From assembly GCF_028875915.1 (NCBI RefSeq), contig NZ_JAPEHW010000007.1:1-64000 (forward strand): a stretch of DNA of 64,000 bases, given 5' to 3'. The notes beneath the pieces are model-generated. The model searched no databases, was not told where the DNA came from, and saw only the letters and a program-made list of their open reading frames with translations. This DNA comes from Pseudoalteromonas sp. G4 (GTDB lineage Bacteria > Pseudomonadota > Gammaproteobacteria > Enterobacterales > Alteromonadaceae). Positions 49,894 through 60,021 of this stretch are shown piece by piece. Position 1 is the stretch's first letter; the number at the start of each line of letters is the position of its first letter. The position numbers and the translations under genes are program-made.

Positions 49894-50262
49894 AAATGAC
49901 TCTAATAATGACTACTTTTATAAGTTAGTCATATACCATTAATTAATAAAGATGTTTATAAAAAAATACTCTATTTGTAATTTATTCAGCTAAAAAATAC
50001 CTTAAGACTAGCGTGTTAAAATTAACAAACACTTCATTTTGTAAGTAATAAGTTATTTTTGCCATAAAACGATAAATTCAGAAAGTTAAGACCGCTTGAA
50101 TAATAGAGAATGATGAATTTAAAAAGATTTAAATTTCAAAAACTTAGTTTTATATTACCAAATAGCTATGTAGGAAACTAAGAGTCCACATATCAAAGCT
50201 AGAAACAACATATAAAAAAGCCCAACACACAGTTGGGCTTTATCGTTAAAACAAGAAAACGT
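49894..50262. other. 369-base intergenic region
   Basis: Apart from a terminator at 50217-50241 this AT-rich stretch shows no gene, RNA or repeat that I can support. It holds the upstream region of the secreted-protein gene. Confidence 0.6.
50214..50241 (-). terminator. Terminator of the DUF3025-natA-natB operon
   Basis: On the minus strand AAAGCCCAAC pairs with GTTGGGCTTT around TGTGT and continues into T residues. It lies 21 bases past the natB stop. Confidence 0.9.
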
Positions 50263-51465
50263 TTATCTGAAAAGCACTTCTTCTTTTTTAAACCAATGCA
50301 CACATGCTGTCATTAATAGGCCAGCAAGCACTGCAGTAGCAATAAAGATCATACCAACGAAACTATAATCTACTGTGCCTTTTAAAATCTCTTTAATAGC
50401 TAGTGCAACATTAGTAATTGGCACCATAGCTGTACTCATGCTGAGTTCCATATTTGGCATCATCGCAACAATAAGCGGCAAAAATGCAAGCATCGAAAGT
50501 GGGCCCATATAGTTTTGTGCTTCTTTAAATGAACGTGCATAAATCGAAATAGCCAAAACAAGAGATGAAAACACACATGCAAGCGGAATCAGCAATAATA
50601 AAATAAGTGCAAAATCTGCAAAGCCTAGCATCGAAAACGCATCGGTGATTTTCTCTACCTCAAAGAAATTACCTGCCATTTTCATCCATATGCCCATACT
50701 GGCGACAGTAATGAGCGCGGTTGCCAAAGAGGTAAATAACACAGTGAAAAACTTACCAAGTACCAGCTCTGTTCTCGAAATAGGTGTTAGTAAAAGTGTT
50801 TCAAGTGTGCCCCGCTCTTTTTCACCAGCGCCTAAATCAATCGCTGGGTAACTAGCACCTGCAAGTACAAGCGGAATTAATAAATACGGAATAAGCGCAC
50901 CTAGTTTTTCGCCTAAATTTTCACGTAAATCGGCGGTATCTACTTTTTCAAGAACGATTGGGTTAAGCAGCGCTTCTTGCTGCTCGTTGGCAATTCCAAG
51001 CTTATTAAACTGCTCACTTTGCAGTGTTTGTGAAAACTCTTCTGCCATCTCTTTGATACGTGCAAAGATAAAACTAAGCGATGAAGAATCATTGAAAACA
51101 ACCTGCCATGAATTACTTTTACCGCTTTCAAGAGATGAACGAGCATCGTCAGTAATCACAATACCCACGTCAATTACTTCGTTTTGTACTGCCGTTTTTA
51201 AATCATCGACTGTTTTAAAATCACCTTCAACCAATTTGAAGTTTTTATGGTAAAACAGTTTATCTTTAAATTCTGGTGCGTGTTGGGCATTAATAATCGC
51301 GTAAGTATGCACCTTTTGTTCTGCTTCAATTGCGGCTTTACTCATTAAAAAGCCCATCAAAGCAAAAATGATTGGGAAAATAGCAACCGGCAGTGCAACT
51401 ACAAATAATAATGTTTTTCTGTCACGCAGCAGCTCTTTTAACTCTTTTAAAAATACCTCAAACAC
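50263..51465 (-). CDS. ABC-2 type transporter permease, NatB-like
   Basis: This 400-aa permease has a first helix near residues 18-42, a large extracytoplasmic domain (about 43-185) and five to six helices in the C-terminal half. The motif GAGEKERGTLETLLLTPISRTELVLGKF near residue 212 is typical of NatB/ABC-2 permeases. Bacillus NatAB exports Na+; the substrate here is unproven. It overlaps natA by 8 bases. Confidence 0.9.
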   Translation of the reverse strand: MFEVFLKELKELLRDRKTLLFVVALPVAIFPIIFALMGFLMSKAAIEAEQKVHTYAIINAQHAPEFKDKLFYHKNFKLVEGDFKTVDDLKTAVQNEVIDVGIVITDDARSSLESGKSNSWQVVFNDSSSLSFIFARIKEMAEEFSQTLQSEQFNKLGIANEQQEALLNPIVLEKVDTADLRENLGEKLGALIPYLLIPLVLAGASYPAIDLGAGEKERGTLETLLLTPISRTELVLGKFFTVLFTSLATALITVASMGIWMKMAGNFFEVEKITDAFSMLGFADFALILLLLIPLACVFSSLVLAISIYARSFKEAQNYMGPLSMLAFLPLIVAMMPNMELSMSTAMVPITNVALAIKEILKGTVDYSFVGMIFIATAVLAGLLMTACVHWFKKEEVLFR

Positions 51466-52246
51466 CTTGTTGCTCCTTTAAAATCGTTAAAAACGCGTTG
51501 TTAAGTACATCACTACGACCACGCTCTTTAAATTCACCAATGGTGCCATCAAAACACGTAATACCTTTATCAATCACACTGACGCGCTCACATAAAAGCT
51601 CTACTTCATCTAAGTGGTGAGTTGAAAAAATAACCGGAGTACCTTGTGCTTTAATACTTTGAATAAAGCTGATAACCGTTTGAGTAGTCATAATATCAAG
51701 GCCAGTGGTTGGCTCATCAAGAACAATCACCTCAGGGTTGTGCACCACAGCACGCGCTATGTTGGTTTTTTGCTTCATACCCGTTGATAAGTGTTCCGCG
51801 CGCTTATCTAAAAAACTATGCATATCAAGCATTTCAAATAATTCGTCACAACGTGTTTTTACTGCTTGTTTATTCATACCATGAAGGCGTGCAAAATATT
51901 CGATGTTCTCTTTCGCCGTTAAGCGGCCATATAAACCGGTAGAGCCAGATAAAAAGCCAATTTTTTTACGGGCTTCAAGCGGTTTTTTAACGACATCAAT
52001 ACCATTAATTTTAATTTGACCATCATCTGGACTAAGCGCGGTGGAAAGCATACGTAATGTAGTTGTTTTACCAGCACCATTTGGCCCTAATAAGCCAAGC
52101 ACTTCACCCTGGTTACAGGTGAATGAAACATCACGCACCGAATGAAAATAATCTTTATCTTCCCGCGGATCTTTTTTCTCATCGTTTTTAACTTTGTGAT
52201 CTTTGGTAAGTTTAAAGCGCTTTTTGAGCGCCGATACTTCTATCAT
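51458..52246 (-). CDS. ABC transporter ATP-binding protein, NatA-like
   Basis: This 262-aa ATPase has Walker A LLGPNGAGKTTTLRML near residue 52, signature LSTGMKQKTNIARAVV near 152 and Walker B VIVLDEPTTGLD near 175. An insertion rich in Lys and Asp (residues 15-33) precedes Walker A and is unusual. Its start overlaps the DUF3025 stop by 4 bases (ATGA). Confidence 0.94.
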   Translation of the reverse strand: MIEVSALKKRFKLTKDHKVKNDEKKDPREDKDYFHSVRDVSFTCNQGEVLGLLGPNGAGKTTTLRMLSTALSPDDGQIKINGIDVVKKPLEARKKIGFLSGSTGLYGRLTAKENIEYFARLHGMNKQAVKTRCDELFEMLDMHSFLDKRAEHLSTGMKQKTNIARAVVHNPEVIVLDEPTTGLDIMTTQTVISFIQSIKAQGTPVIFSTHHLDEVELLCERVSVIDKGITCFDGTIGEFKERGRSDVLNNAFLTILKEQQGV

Positions 52247-53052
52247 TTCAACTTCCTTCGTTTAGGTCGAAAATAATCGGTATTTTCGTAAAATGCTTTG
52301 TCTTTGTTACTCTCATACCAAGTCGGCACACCTAGTAGCGGTAATGGGAACAAATGACTGTTATCGCACAATATATCTTGTTGTTCTATAAGTTTTTCAA
52401 GGGTCGTATCAAGCCAAGCATACTTTTCATCAAGGGATTTAGGTAAATCATCATGATGAGCGGTAATATAAAGCGCTTTACCGGTCAATCCTAAGTATGG
52501 GCGGGTTGCCATCTCGTAATTGGCGTGACCGAACATAAACGGCCAAATCGAGTTAAACCAATCAGCACGGTTTTCGAAAAAACCATCTACCCATAAATGA
52601 TTTTGCAGTAAATGCGCTTGTGCTTCATTGCAAACAATTACAACACCACATTCATCTAATAATGTGATTGCATTGCGCTTTTTAGAGCGTTCTACTCTGC
52701 CGTGTAACTTTATCTGCTCGATATGGAGTTTATTTAGCAAGGCTTTTGTTTTGGGAAATAATAACCAAATAAACGCGCCAAACAAATCATGCCAGTTTTC
52801 TAAGCGTGTTGGGATTTCACCTTTGTCATAGATAATTTCTTCGTAATAACCATGTTGCCAATCAATATCATCATTAGCTACAAAGGTTATTTGTTGGTCA
52901 TTTTTATTTTTAATGCCAATAGCATGCTGATTTAACCAGTCAAGTGCTGGCCACTGTTCAAATTGGTCAAGATTAAATAATCGGTTTAGATCGTCAAAGA
53001 TACCATGATGTAAAAAATCAGTCGTCCAATGCGCTGGGGCTTCAAATTTCAT
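52243..53052 (-). CDS. DUF3025 family protein
   Basis: This 269-aa cytosolic protein matches the DUF3025 family, seen in the Trp-rich WHDLFGAFIWLLFPKTKALLN segment near residue 88 and the conserved GVPTWYESNKDKAFYENTDYFR end. The function is unknown. It is the first gene of an operon with the NatAB-like exporter. Confidence 0.85.
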   Translation of the reverse strand: MKFEAPAHWTTDFLHHGIFDDLNRLFNLDQFEQWPALDWLNQHAIGIKNKNDQQITFVANDDIDWQHGYYEEIIYDKGEIPTRLENWHDLFGAFIWLLFPKTKALLNKLHIEQIKLHGRVERSKKRNAITLLDECGVVIVCNEAQAHLLQNHLWVDGFFENRADWFNSIWPFMFGHANYEMATRPYLGLTGKALYITAHHDDLPKSLDEKYAWLDTTLEKLIEQQDILCDNSHLFPLPLLGVPTWYESNKDKAFYENTDYFRPKRRKLK

Positions 53053-53159
53053 GCAGGTAATTTAAAAGAATAAAACTAAAACCGCTACTTTACCGCATTT
53101 ACTAGCACAACACTAAACTAGTTTTTATAATCGGCTAAATTTGTGACACAGGTTGAATT

Positions 53160-54785
53160 ATGAAAAAACTAACACCAATAGGTCTTGCTGTCTCGTTGCT
53201 ATTAAGTGGCTGTGCGACACAAAATAATGAACAAGCACTCAATGCTGCGTATAACAGTATCAATGCAAAGCAGCTTAGCGAACATATAAAAACAATCGCA
53301 TCAGATGAATTCGAAGGGCGCGCGCCGTCAACCAAAGGCGAACAGCTCACTCTCGCTTACTTAGAAAAACACTTCAAATCACTTGGTTTTATTGGCGGTA
53401 ATAACGGTAGCTTTTACCAAGACGTGCCTTTAGTTTCAATTGAAGCATCACCAGATATGACGCTTAATATCGCCGGTAAAGCATATCAGTACAAAAAAGA
53501 TATGGTGATGGGCACAAGCCGCATGAGCGAGCTTGAATCGATTGAGAATTCAGAGCTGGTGTTTGTTGGCTATGGTATTAATGCGCCAGAATATAACTGG
53601 AACGACTATAAAGATATTGACGTAAAAGGTAAAACCGTAGTTATTTTGGTAAATGACCCAGGCTTTGCGACGCAAGATGACACGTTATTTACAGGTAATG
53701 CAATGACCTACTATGGCCGTTGGACCTACAAATATGAAGAAGCGTCACGTCAAGGTGCCGCAGGTGCGATTATTGTACATGAAACCGCACCTGCATCTTA
53801 CCCTTGGTCAGTTGTTGAGAATTCATGGTCAGGCCCACAATTTGGTTTTCAAAAAGAAAATAACAATATGGACCGCGTTGCCGTTGAAGGTTGGATAACG
53901 TTAGACGTTGCTAATGAACTATTTGCTAAAGCAGGGTTAGACTTTGCAAAAGAGAAAGAAAAATCAGCCAAAGGTGCTTACTCTGTTGATATGGGTGATT
54001 TGACAGCGTCTGTTACAGTTAAAAGTGAAATTAAAAAATCAATTTCACGTAATTTTATTGCGACACTACCTGGTAGTAGCACCCCAAATGAACACATTAT
54101 CTACTCTGCACACTGGGATCACCTAGGTAAAGATCCAAGTAAAAAAGGCGATAATATTTATAATGGCGCACACGATAACGCCACAGGAACCGCCGGTATG
54201 ATTGAAATTGCAGAAGCATTTTCAATGTTACCGACAAAACCAGCTCGCTCAATTACCTTTTTAGCGGTAACTGCTGAAGAGCAAGGTTTACTTGGTGCAA
54301 AATACTATGCAGCTAATCCAATTATTGCCGCAAATAAATCGGTTGCTAACATCAATATGGATAGCTTAAACCTGTTGGGCCGAGTTACAGATATTAGTGT
54401 GGTTGGTGCAGGTAAATCTGAAATGGATGAATATTTGGCACGTGCTGCTAAAACGCAAAACCGTACTTTATCAGGCGACCCTCGCCCTGCTGCCGGTGGT
54501 TATTACCGCTCAGATCACTTTGCATTTGCACAAATGGGTATTCCAGCAATGTATTCAGGCGGTGGAACACAAGCGATTGACGAAGAAACAGCGCGATACC
54601 GCAAGCGTATGGGATTAATTTTACGTGGTTGTTACCATCAGCCATGTGATCAATTCCGTAATGGCTGGGATTTATCAGGTGCAATCCAAGATCTTCAATT
54701 ATTTTATCAAGTAGGCTTAGATATTGCTGACAGCAAAGAGTGGCCAAAGTGGTACGAAAAATCTGAGTTCCAACGAAAAAAATAA
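53160..54785 (+). CDS. M28-family zinc aminopeptidase lipoprotein with PA domain
   Basis: This 541-aa protein has a lipobox (LLSGC, Cys18). A protease-associated domain sits at about 130-270 inside the M28 fold. Zinc ligands and catalytic residues are visible: HWDHLG, GAHDNATGTAG (bridging Asp), TAEEQGLLGAKYY (catalytic Glu Glu), NMDSLN and RSDHFAF (last His). The full set suggests an active enzyme in the envelope that trims peptides. It is divergent from DUF3025. Confidence 0.94.
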   Translation: MKKLTPIGLAVSLLLSGCATQNNEQALNAAYNSINAKQLSEHIKTIASDEFEGRAPSTKGEQLTLAYLEKHFKSLGFIGGNNGSFYQDVPLVSIEASPDMTLNIAGKAYQYKKDMVMGTSRMSELESIENSELVFVGYGINAPEYNWNDYKDIDVKGKTVVILVNDPGFATQDDTLFTGNAMTYYGRWTYKYEEASRQGAAGAIIVHETAPASYPWSVVENSWSGPQFGFQKENNNMDRVAVEGWITLDVANELFAKAGLDFAKEKEKSAKGAYSVDMGDLTASVTVKSEIKKSISRNFIATLPGSSTPNEHIIYSAHWDHLGKDPSKKGDNIYNGAHDNATGTAGMIEIAEAFSMLPTKPARSITFLAVTAEEQGLLGAKYYAANPIIAANKSVANINMDSLNLLGRVTDISVVGAGKSEMDEYLARAAKTQNRTLSGDPRPAAGGYYRSDHFAFAQMGIPAMYSGGGTQAIDEETARYRKRMGLILRGCYHQPCDQFRNGWDLSGAIQDLQLFYQVGLDIADSKEWPKWYEKSEFQRKK

Positions 54786-54806
54786 TCATAGCAATTGATT
54801 AAATTA

Positions 54807-54837
54807 AACGGTAATGGGATTGATTCGCATTACCGTT
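54807..54837 (+). promoter_or_regulatory. Inverted repeat upstream of the manganese exporter gene
   Basis: AACGGTAATG pairs perfectly with CATTACCGTT around an 11-base loop. It lies 22 bases after the M28 peptidase stop and has no T tract, so it may be an operator or leader hairpin. Confidence 0.55.
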
Positions 54838-54844
54838 AGTACTA

Positions 54845-54876
54845 TAGTGAAACTAATCGTACATTAGGTATCACTA
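54845..54876 (+). promoter_or_regulatory. Hairpin that covers the start site of the manganese exporter gene
   Basis: TAGTGA (54845-54850) pairs with TCACTA (54871-54876) and CTAAT (54853-54857) with ATTAG (54863-54867). The right arm holds the only Shine-Dalgarno-like AGG (54866-54868) and the A of the start codon. Folding would block initiation. Confidence 0.55.
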
Positions 54877-56033
54877 TGTTTCTATTTCTCTCACAATTAA
54901 CTGTTTCAAAACACACTGTTAAAAGTGTTTTAGCTTATAAGCGACTTTTCCTTCCATTAATCATAGTGTGTTTGTGGCTTAATCCAACCACCCAACATAT
55001 GGTGATCACTGCCCTGGCTGATGCCTTTTTACAAGTAAGCATATTTGTAGCCATTACCCTTTACGGCTATTACATTGCCGTAAAACGCTTCCCGCAATTA
55101 GAATTTAGTTATATAGCCAAAGTTGCACCAAGACTAGAAGTACCATTTGCAGCACTCTTAGGGGCTCTACCTGGCTGTGGTGGTGCAATTATTGTAGTGA
55201 CGCAATACACTAAAAAACAGGTAAGCTTTGGAGCATTTGTCGCTGTATTAATTTCAACTATGGGTGACGCGGCCTTTTTACTTATCGCTGCAAAACCACA
55301 AACGGCACTTTTAGTGTTATTGATAAGCCTCTTAACAGGCACCCTATTTGGTTGGCTAGTAAATAATTTTCATAAATTTGACTATTTAGTGCCAGAGCAA
55401 ACAGAAGACCAACAGCATCAATGTAAAAATGTGCCGAAGTTAATTACCACTTTTAGTAAACGGTTTTGGCAAAGTATCGTATTACCAATGACCATTGTAG
55501 CCTTGTTATTAGCTTTTCAGTTTAAATTTAATGATGGCGTATCAAGCTCTATTACAAGCATTGCTGCTGTTTGTTGTTTTATAGTAGCTGTTTTGTGGTC
55601 GCTCTCGTCAATTGGTAAAACGTACCAAGATGTAACAGCAGAAGATGACGTCGAAGATCATAATTTAGAAGTTAAAGTGCTGCAAGATACGCACTTTATA
55701 ACCAGTTGGGTCGTTATTGGTTTCTTGGCTTATGAGTTATTCAAACTATGGCTCGGAACTGATATCTCTCTTTTATTTGATCAGTACACTTACTTAATGC
55801 CTTTAATTGCCTGTTTAGTTGGGCTGTTACCCGGATGTGGACCACAAATAATTGTCACCACGCTTTTTATGCAAGGGCATATTCCATTTTCAGCGTTAAT
55901 GGCAAATGCCATATCCAATGATGGTGATGCGCTCTTTCCTGCGATTGCCCTAGCTCCCAAAGCGGCTTTGATTGGTACTTTATATACTGCAATACCAAGT
56001 TTATTAGTTGGTTATTTTCTTTACTTAATATAA
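54876..56033 (+). CDS. MneA-type putative manganese exporter
   Basis: This 385-aa membrane protein has two homologous halves, each with a PGCGG/PGCGP motif (ALLGALPGCGGAIIVVTQY near residue 97 and LVGLLPGCGPQIIVTTLF near 315) and a following GDAAFLL / NDGDALFPAIALAPKAAL segment. This is the family of the Vibrio cholerae manganese exporter MneA. The start is overlapped by a hairpin. Confidence 0.85.
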   Translation: MFLFLSQLTVSKHTVKSVLAYKRLFLPLIIVCLWLNPTTQHMVITALADAFLQVSIFVAITLYGYYIAVKRFPQLEFSYIAKVAPRLEVPFAALLGALPGCGGAIIVVTQYTKKQVSFGAFVAVLISTMGDAAFLLIAAKPQTALLVLLISLLTGTLFGWLVNNFHKFDYLVPEQTEDQQHQCKNVPKLITTFSKRFWQSIVLPMTIVALLLAFQFKFNDGVSSSITSIAAVCCFIVAVLWSLSSIGKTYQDVTAEDDVEDHNLEVKVLQDTHFITSWVVIGFLAYELFKLWLGTDISLLFDQYTYLMPLIACLVGLLPGCGPQIIVTTLFMQGHIPFSALMANAISNDGDALFPAIALAPKAALIGTLYTAIPSLLVGYFLYLI

Positions 56034-56056
56034 AAGGGGTCTTTCGACCCCTTTTT
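56032..56056. terminator. Bidirectional terminator
   Basis: AAAAGGGGTC pairs with GACCCCTTTT around TTTC. T tracts on both sides serve the exporter gene and the convergent bkd operon. Confidence 0.92.
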
Positions 56057-56057
56057 A

Positions 56058-57599
56058 TTAACTCATTGCCATTAACATGGCACTTGGTGTTTCTAGGTAG
56101 TGCTTCCACAAATTATTGAAACGCGCCATGGTTGCGCCATCAATAATGCGATGATCGCCTGACCATGAAATTTGCATTATTGCGCGTGCTTCAACCTCTC
56201 CTTTGGCATTAAAACGCGGTAAGTGTTGAAGTTTACCAAGGGCAACAATAGCAACTTCCGGTTTATTGATAATTGGGGTAGCTGTAGTACCACCAATTGC
56301 ACCAATATTAGAAATTGAAATAGTGCCACCTTTAAGATCTTGTGGACTAACACGACCTTCACGTGCTTGATCAGTCAAACGTGATACTTCATTGGCGATT
56401 TCAACCATATTCTTAGTTTGACATGATTTAATATTAGGTACTAATAGGCCTAATTTTGAATCTACTGCCATACCAATATTATGATCATTGAAATACGTAA
56501 GCTCAGTACAATCGGCATTTACCTGTGAATTTATCACAGGGAATTCTTTTAGTGCTAACGAAAGCGCTTTGATAAAGAAAGGCATCATAGTGAGCTTAAC
56601 ACCCTGCTTTGCATACTGCTCTTTTAAATCTTTGCGTAAGCTGATTAGATCGGTTAAATCAATTTCATCACTTAAAGTAAAGTGTGGAATAGTAGAAACT
56701 GAATCCATCATCTGCTTTGCCATCGCTGCTTGCATACCGCGAATTGGCTCAACACGTGTACTTGCAAAACTTGGTGCGGCTTGTGTCGCAACTGGCGAAT
56801 CTGATTGGCTGTTACTATCAGCATTTAAGAAGCGCTGAATATCTTCTTTATATACACGGCCATTTTTACCTGAGCCAACAACCTTTGAAATATCTAAATT
56901 GTGCTCTCGAGCTAAACGGCGCACTGCAGGGCTTGCAACTGCTTTGCCTGAATTTGCTACAACGGGAATTTCTTCTTGCTGTTGCTTAACGGGAGCATTT
57001 TGCTGCGCGTTTACCACTTTCTTTTGAATATCGATAACTTGTGCACTGGCTACTTCCATTTGGAAAAGAGGTGCATGCACTTTGGCAATTTCACCTTTTT
57101 GATGATACAGCTTAGTCACACGACCGGTGTGCTTTGCCGGAATTTGAACAAGCGCCTTGTCAGTCATTACATCACAAACGGCTTGGTCTTCTTTGATTTC
57201 ATCACCCTCAGCAACAAGCCAATCGACAATTTCGCACTCAACAATACCTTCACCAATATCTGGTAAAATAAAGTCTTCAAGGGCTGTACCCGTTTGCGCT
57301 GGTGCCTCTTGAGTTAACTCTGATGGTGCCGAACTTGTTGGCTGCTGTGCTGCCGGTGCACCTTCAACATCCATGGCAAATAGTGGCGCGTGTACTTTAG
57401 CAATTTCACCTTTTTGGTAATAAAGCTTAGTAATAACACCGTTATGTACTGCAGGGATTTGCACCAGTGCTTTATCTGTCATTACATCGCAAATTGGCTG
57501 ATCTTCTGTTACAGAGTCACCTTCTGCAATTAACCATTCAACCACTTCACATTCAACAATGCCTTCACCAATATCCGGTAGAATAAAATCTTGGCTCAT
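56058..57599 (-). CDS. bkdB: Branched-chain 2-oxoacid dehydrogenase E2 (dihydrolipoyl acyltransferase)
   Basis: E2 (513 aa) has two lipoyl domains (residues 1-80 and about 108-188), each with the lipoyl lysine in VMTDKALVQIP, then a peripheral-subunit-binding domain (VASPAVRRLAREHNLDISKV near 218) and the catalytic core ending SWSGDHRIIDGATMARF. The branched-chain assignment is by operon and the shared LiuR palindrome. No E3 gene follows, so lipoamide dehydrogenase must come from elsewhere. Confidence 0.92.
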   Translation of the reverse strand: MSQDFILPDIGEGIVECEVVEWLIAEGDSVTEDQPICDVMTDKALVQIPAVHNGVITKLYYQKGEIAKVHAPLFAMDVEGAPAAQQPTSSAPSELTQEAPAQTGTALEDFILPDIGEGIVECEIVDWLVAEGDEIKEDQAVCDVMTDKALVQIPAKHTGRVTKLYHQKGEIAKVHAPLFQMEVASAQVIDIQKKVVNAQQNAPVKQQQEEIPVVANSGKAVASPAVRRLAREHNLDISKVVGSGKNGRVYKEDIQRFLNADSNSQSDSPVATQAAPSFASTRVEPIRGMQAAMAKQMMDSVSTIPHFTLSDEIDLTDLISLRKDLKEQYAKQGVKLTMMPFFIKALSLALKEFPVINSQVNADCTELTYFNDHNIGMAVDSKLGLLVPNIKSCQTKNMVEIANEVSRLTDQAREGRVSPQDLKGGTISISNIGAIGGTTATPIINKPEVAIVALGKLQHLPRFNAKGEVEARAIMQISWSGDHRIIDGATMARFNNLWKHYLETPSAMLMAMS

Positions 57600-57608
57600 A
57601 ACTACTCC

Positions 57609-58586
57609 TTAAAACTGCACAGACTGCTTAATAGCTGATAACACTTTCAATGCATCAGGAATGTATTCTTTTTCCAGCGCAAGTGGGTATGGTGTATCTA
57701 GGCCACACACACGACTAATTGGCGATTCTAGATGTAAGAAACACTCTTGTTGAATAGTCGCTGCGATTTCAGCTCCAAAGCCACAGGTTACTGGTGCTTC
57801 ATGGCTGATAAGTAAACGCCCTGTTTTCGTCACAGATTTTGCAACAGTTTCAACGTCCCATGGTTGAATACTACGTAAATCAATCACTTCACAACTAATG
57901 CCTTCTTCTTTTGCCATTTCTGCTGCTTGTTCAATGATTTCCATTTGCGCACCCCAAGCTAAAAGCGTGATATCAGAACCTTCAGATACAACTTCAGCTT
58001 TACCAATTGGAATAATGAAATCATCTTCTGGCACATCACCGATAGAAGCTCGATACAGGCGCTTTGGTTCAAAGAAAATAACCGGGTTATCATCTTTAAT
58101 ACAAGCGCGTAATAAACCTTTTGCTTGGTAAGCGTTACGCGGAACAACCAATTTTAAACCTGGTGTATGGGCAAAATAAGCTTCTGGTGATTGTGAATGA
58201 TATAAACCGCCAGCAATACCACCGCCATATGGTGTGCGAATGGTAAGCTTGCCAACATTAAACTCATTACCGCTGCGGTACCTGAATTTAGCAGATTCGT
58301 TTACGATTTGATCAAACGCTGGGAAGATATAATCAGCAAATTGAATTTCAGCAATAGCTGGAGCCCCCGCCGCTGCTAAACCATTTGCAAAACCTAAAAT
58401 ACCTTGCTCAGTTAATGGCGTATTAAAAACACGGTGTTTACCATATTTTTCTTGTAGGCCACTGGTAGCACGGAATACACCACCAAAATAACCAACATCT
58501 TCACCGAAAATACAGGCAAGTGGATGTTCTGACATAGAAATATCAAGCGCAGAATTAATCGCTTGTAACATATTCATTTGTGCCAT
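57609..58586 (-). CDS. bkdA2: Branched-chain 2-oxoacid dehydrogenase E1 beta
   Basis: E1 beta (325 aa) begins [18 protein letters not shown] and has the conserved [14 protein letters not shown] and [16 protein letters not shown] segments of the thiamine-diphosphate enzyme. Its start overlaps the E1 alpha stop by one base, which favours equal amounts of the two subunits. Confidence 0.93.
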   Translation of the reverse strand: MAQMNMLQAINSALDISMSEHPLACIFGEDVGYFGGVFRATSGLQEKYGKHRVFNTPLTEQGILGFANGLAAAGAPAIAEIQFADYIFPAFDQIVNESAKFRYRSGNEFNVGKLTIRTPYGGGIAGGLYHSQSPEAYFAHTPGLKLVVPRNAYQAKGLLRACIKDDNPVIFFEPKRLYRASIGDVPEDDFIIPIGKAEVVSEGSDITLLAWGAQMEIIEQAAEMAKEEGISCEVIDLRSIQPWDVETVAKSVTKTGRLLISHEAPVTCGFGAEIAATIQQECFLHLESPISRVCGLDTPYPLALEKEYIPDALKVLSAIKQSVQF

Positions 58587-59800
58587 TATTTGATTCTCCC
58601 TGCCGTTGTCGGATAAGCGTCTGGATGTGCTTTAACGTGCGCTTTTAATGCTTCAAGTTGTTTTTCAAGTAATGGAATTGGCGTGTCATATACATCGCTT
58701 ACTAAATCTTCAATTGGTGGCTTAGCCACTTTTTCAGCCACTTTAACGGCATCTAAGATTTGTTCACGTAGTGCTTCATCTTGCGCGTTATCTTCAGCTT
58801 CGTCTAACCAGCCTTTAGTCAGTAAATAACCTTTAAAACGCTGAATTGGACACTTAGTATTTGTACTTTCTTCTTCTTTTGAGCGATAACCTGTTGGGTC
58901 ATCCGATGTAGAGTGAGCACCCAAGCGATAGGCAATTGATTCAACAAGAACAGGTTCGCCTGTTTCAACACTAAATTGTCGCGCTTTTTGTGTTGCCGCA
59001 TAAACAGCTAAGGCATCGGCACCATCAACACGAATCGTCTTAATCCCGTAACCAACGCCACGACTGGCAATTCCGTCACCTGCAAACTGTTCATCTGCTG
59101 GCGTTGAAATCGCATAACCGTTATTTCTTGCAAAAAAGATAACTGGCGCTTTTAGAACCGCTGCCATATTAAGACCTGCGTGGAAATCGCCTTCAGATGC
59201 TGCACCTTCACCAAAATAACATAACGTAATATTGTTGATTTCAGAGCTTAATTCACCATTTTCAGCATTAATATGTGGGATTTTTTGCGAATACGCATAG
59301 CCCGTTGCCTGAGGTATTTGCGTTCCTAATGGTGAAGAGATAGTCATATAGTGCAATTCTTTTGAACCATAGTGAATTGGCATTTGACGACCTTTGCCTA
59401 AATCTTTCTCGTTAGAGAACATTTGGTTCATAAACTGCTCAAGGCTAAAACCACGGTAACGTAAGGCTGCTTGCTCACGATATTGCGCCATGATCATATC
59501 ATCGTCTTTTAATGCAGCGGCACTTGCTGTTACAGCACCTTCTTCACCTAAACATTGCATGTAAAAAGAAACACGACCTTGGCGCTGTGCTGCTTGCATA
59601 CGCTCATCTAGCGCTCGGATAAAACGCATTGTTTTATAGATTTTTAATGCGGTTTCTTTGTCAATATTTGGCTCAACTGCGTCTTTAACTAGATGACCAT
59701 TTTCATCTAATAAACTAACAGTAGGTATGTCTAATGCTGAAGGATCGATAAATTCGAGTGCCTGCGTAACATTTAAAGACACATTTTGCGGGTTCGTCAT
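58586..59800 (-). CDS. bkdA1: Branched-chain 2-oxoacid dehydrogenase E1 alpha
   Basis: E1 alpha (404 aa) has the thiamine-diphosphate motif [37 protein letters not shown] near residue 200 and the phosphorylation-loop-like [11 protein letters not shown] near 295. It is the first gene of the operon, with a 220-base leader that begins near the LiuR palindrome. The complex decarboxylates the oxoacids of Leu, Val and Ile to isovaleryl-, isobutyryl- and 2-methylbutyryl-CoA, the substrates of the clusters at 17793-33847. Confidence 0.94.
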   Translation of the reverse strand: MTNPQNVSLNVTQALEFIDPSALDIPTVSLLDENGHLVKDAVEPNIDKETALKIYKTMRFIRALDERMQAAQRQGRVSFYMQCLGEEGAVTASAAALKDDDMIMAQYREQAALRYRGFSLEQFMNQMFSNEKDLGKGRQMPIHYGSKELHYMTISSPLGTQIPQATGYAYSQKIPHINAENGELSSEINNITLCYFGEGAASEGDFHAGLNMAAVLKAPVIFFARNNGYAISTPADEQFAGDGIASRGVGYGIKTIRVDGADALAVYAATQKARQFSVETGEPVLVESIAYRLGAHSTSDDPTGYRSKEEESTNTKCPIQRFKGYLLTKGWLDEAEDNAQDEALREQILDAVKVAEKVAKPPIEDLVSDVYDTPIPLLEKQLEALKAHVKAHPDAYPTTAGRIK

Positions 59801-59903
59801 AGCTTACCTCTAATGATGTAGCGCTTTAAAAATGCGTAAATATCCAATTATGCAACATAATTAGCATTGTGCTGAGAGACACTTAAACGTCAGGTAAATT
59901 GAA

Positions 59904-59917
59904 TTTGATGCATCAAA
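59904..59917. repeat. Perfect 14-bp palindrome in the bkd leader
   Basis: TTTGATGCATCAAA, 104 bases upstream of the E1 alpha start. It could be a second operator of the operon. Confidence 0.5.
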
Positions 59918-60021
59918 CACAAAAACCAAACATTTTAAACAGCTAATTTATGCAAGTGACTGGTATGATTAGTACATATCACCCATAAATTGGACTAATA
60001 TTAAATTAAAGTTAGCTCGAC

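Noticed and set aside
54448..54789. A 113-codon minus frame inside the M28 peptidase
   Set aside because: It overlaps conserved zinc-ligand sequence on the other strand and has no independent support.
54786..54875. A yybP-ykoY manganese riboswitch before the exporter gene
   Set aside because: The conserved loop motifs of that class, as I recall them, are absent and the region is only 90 bases.
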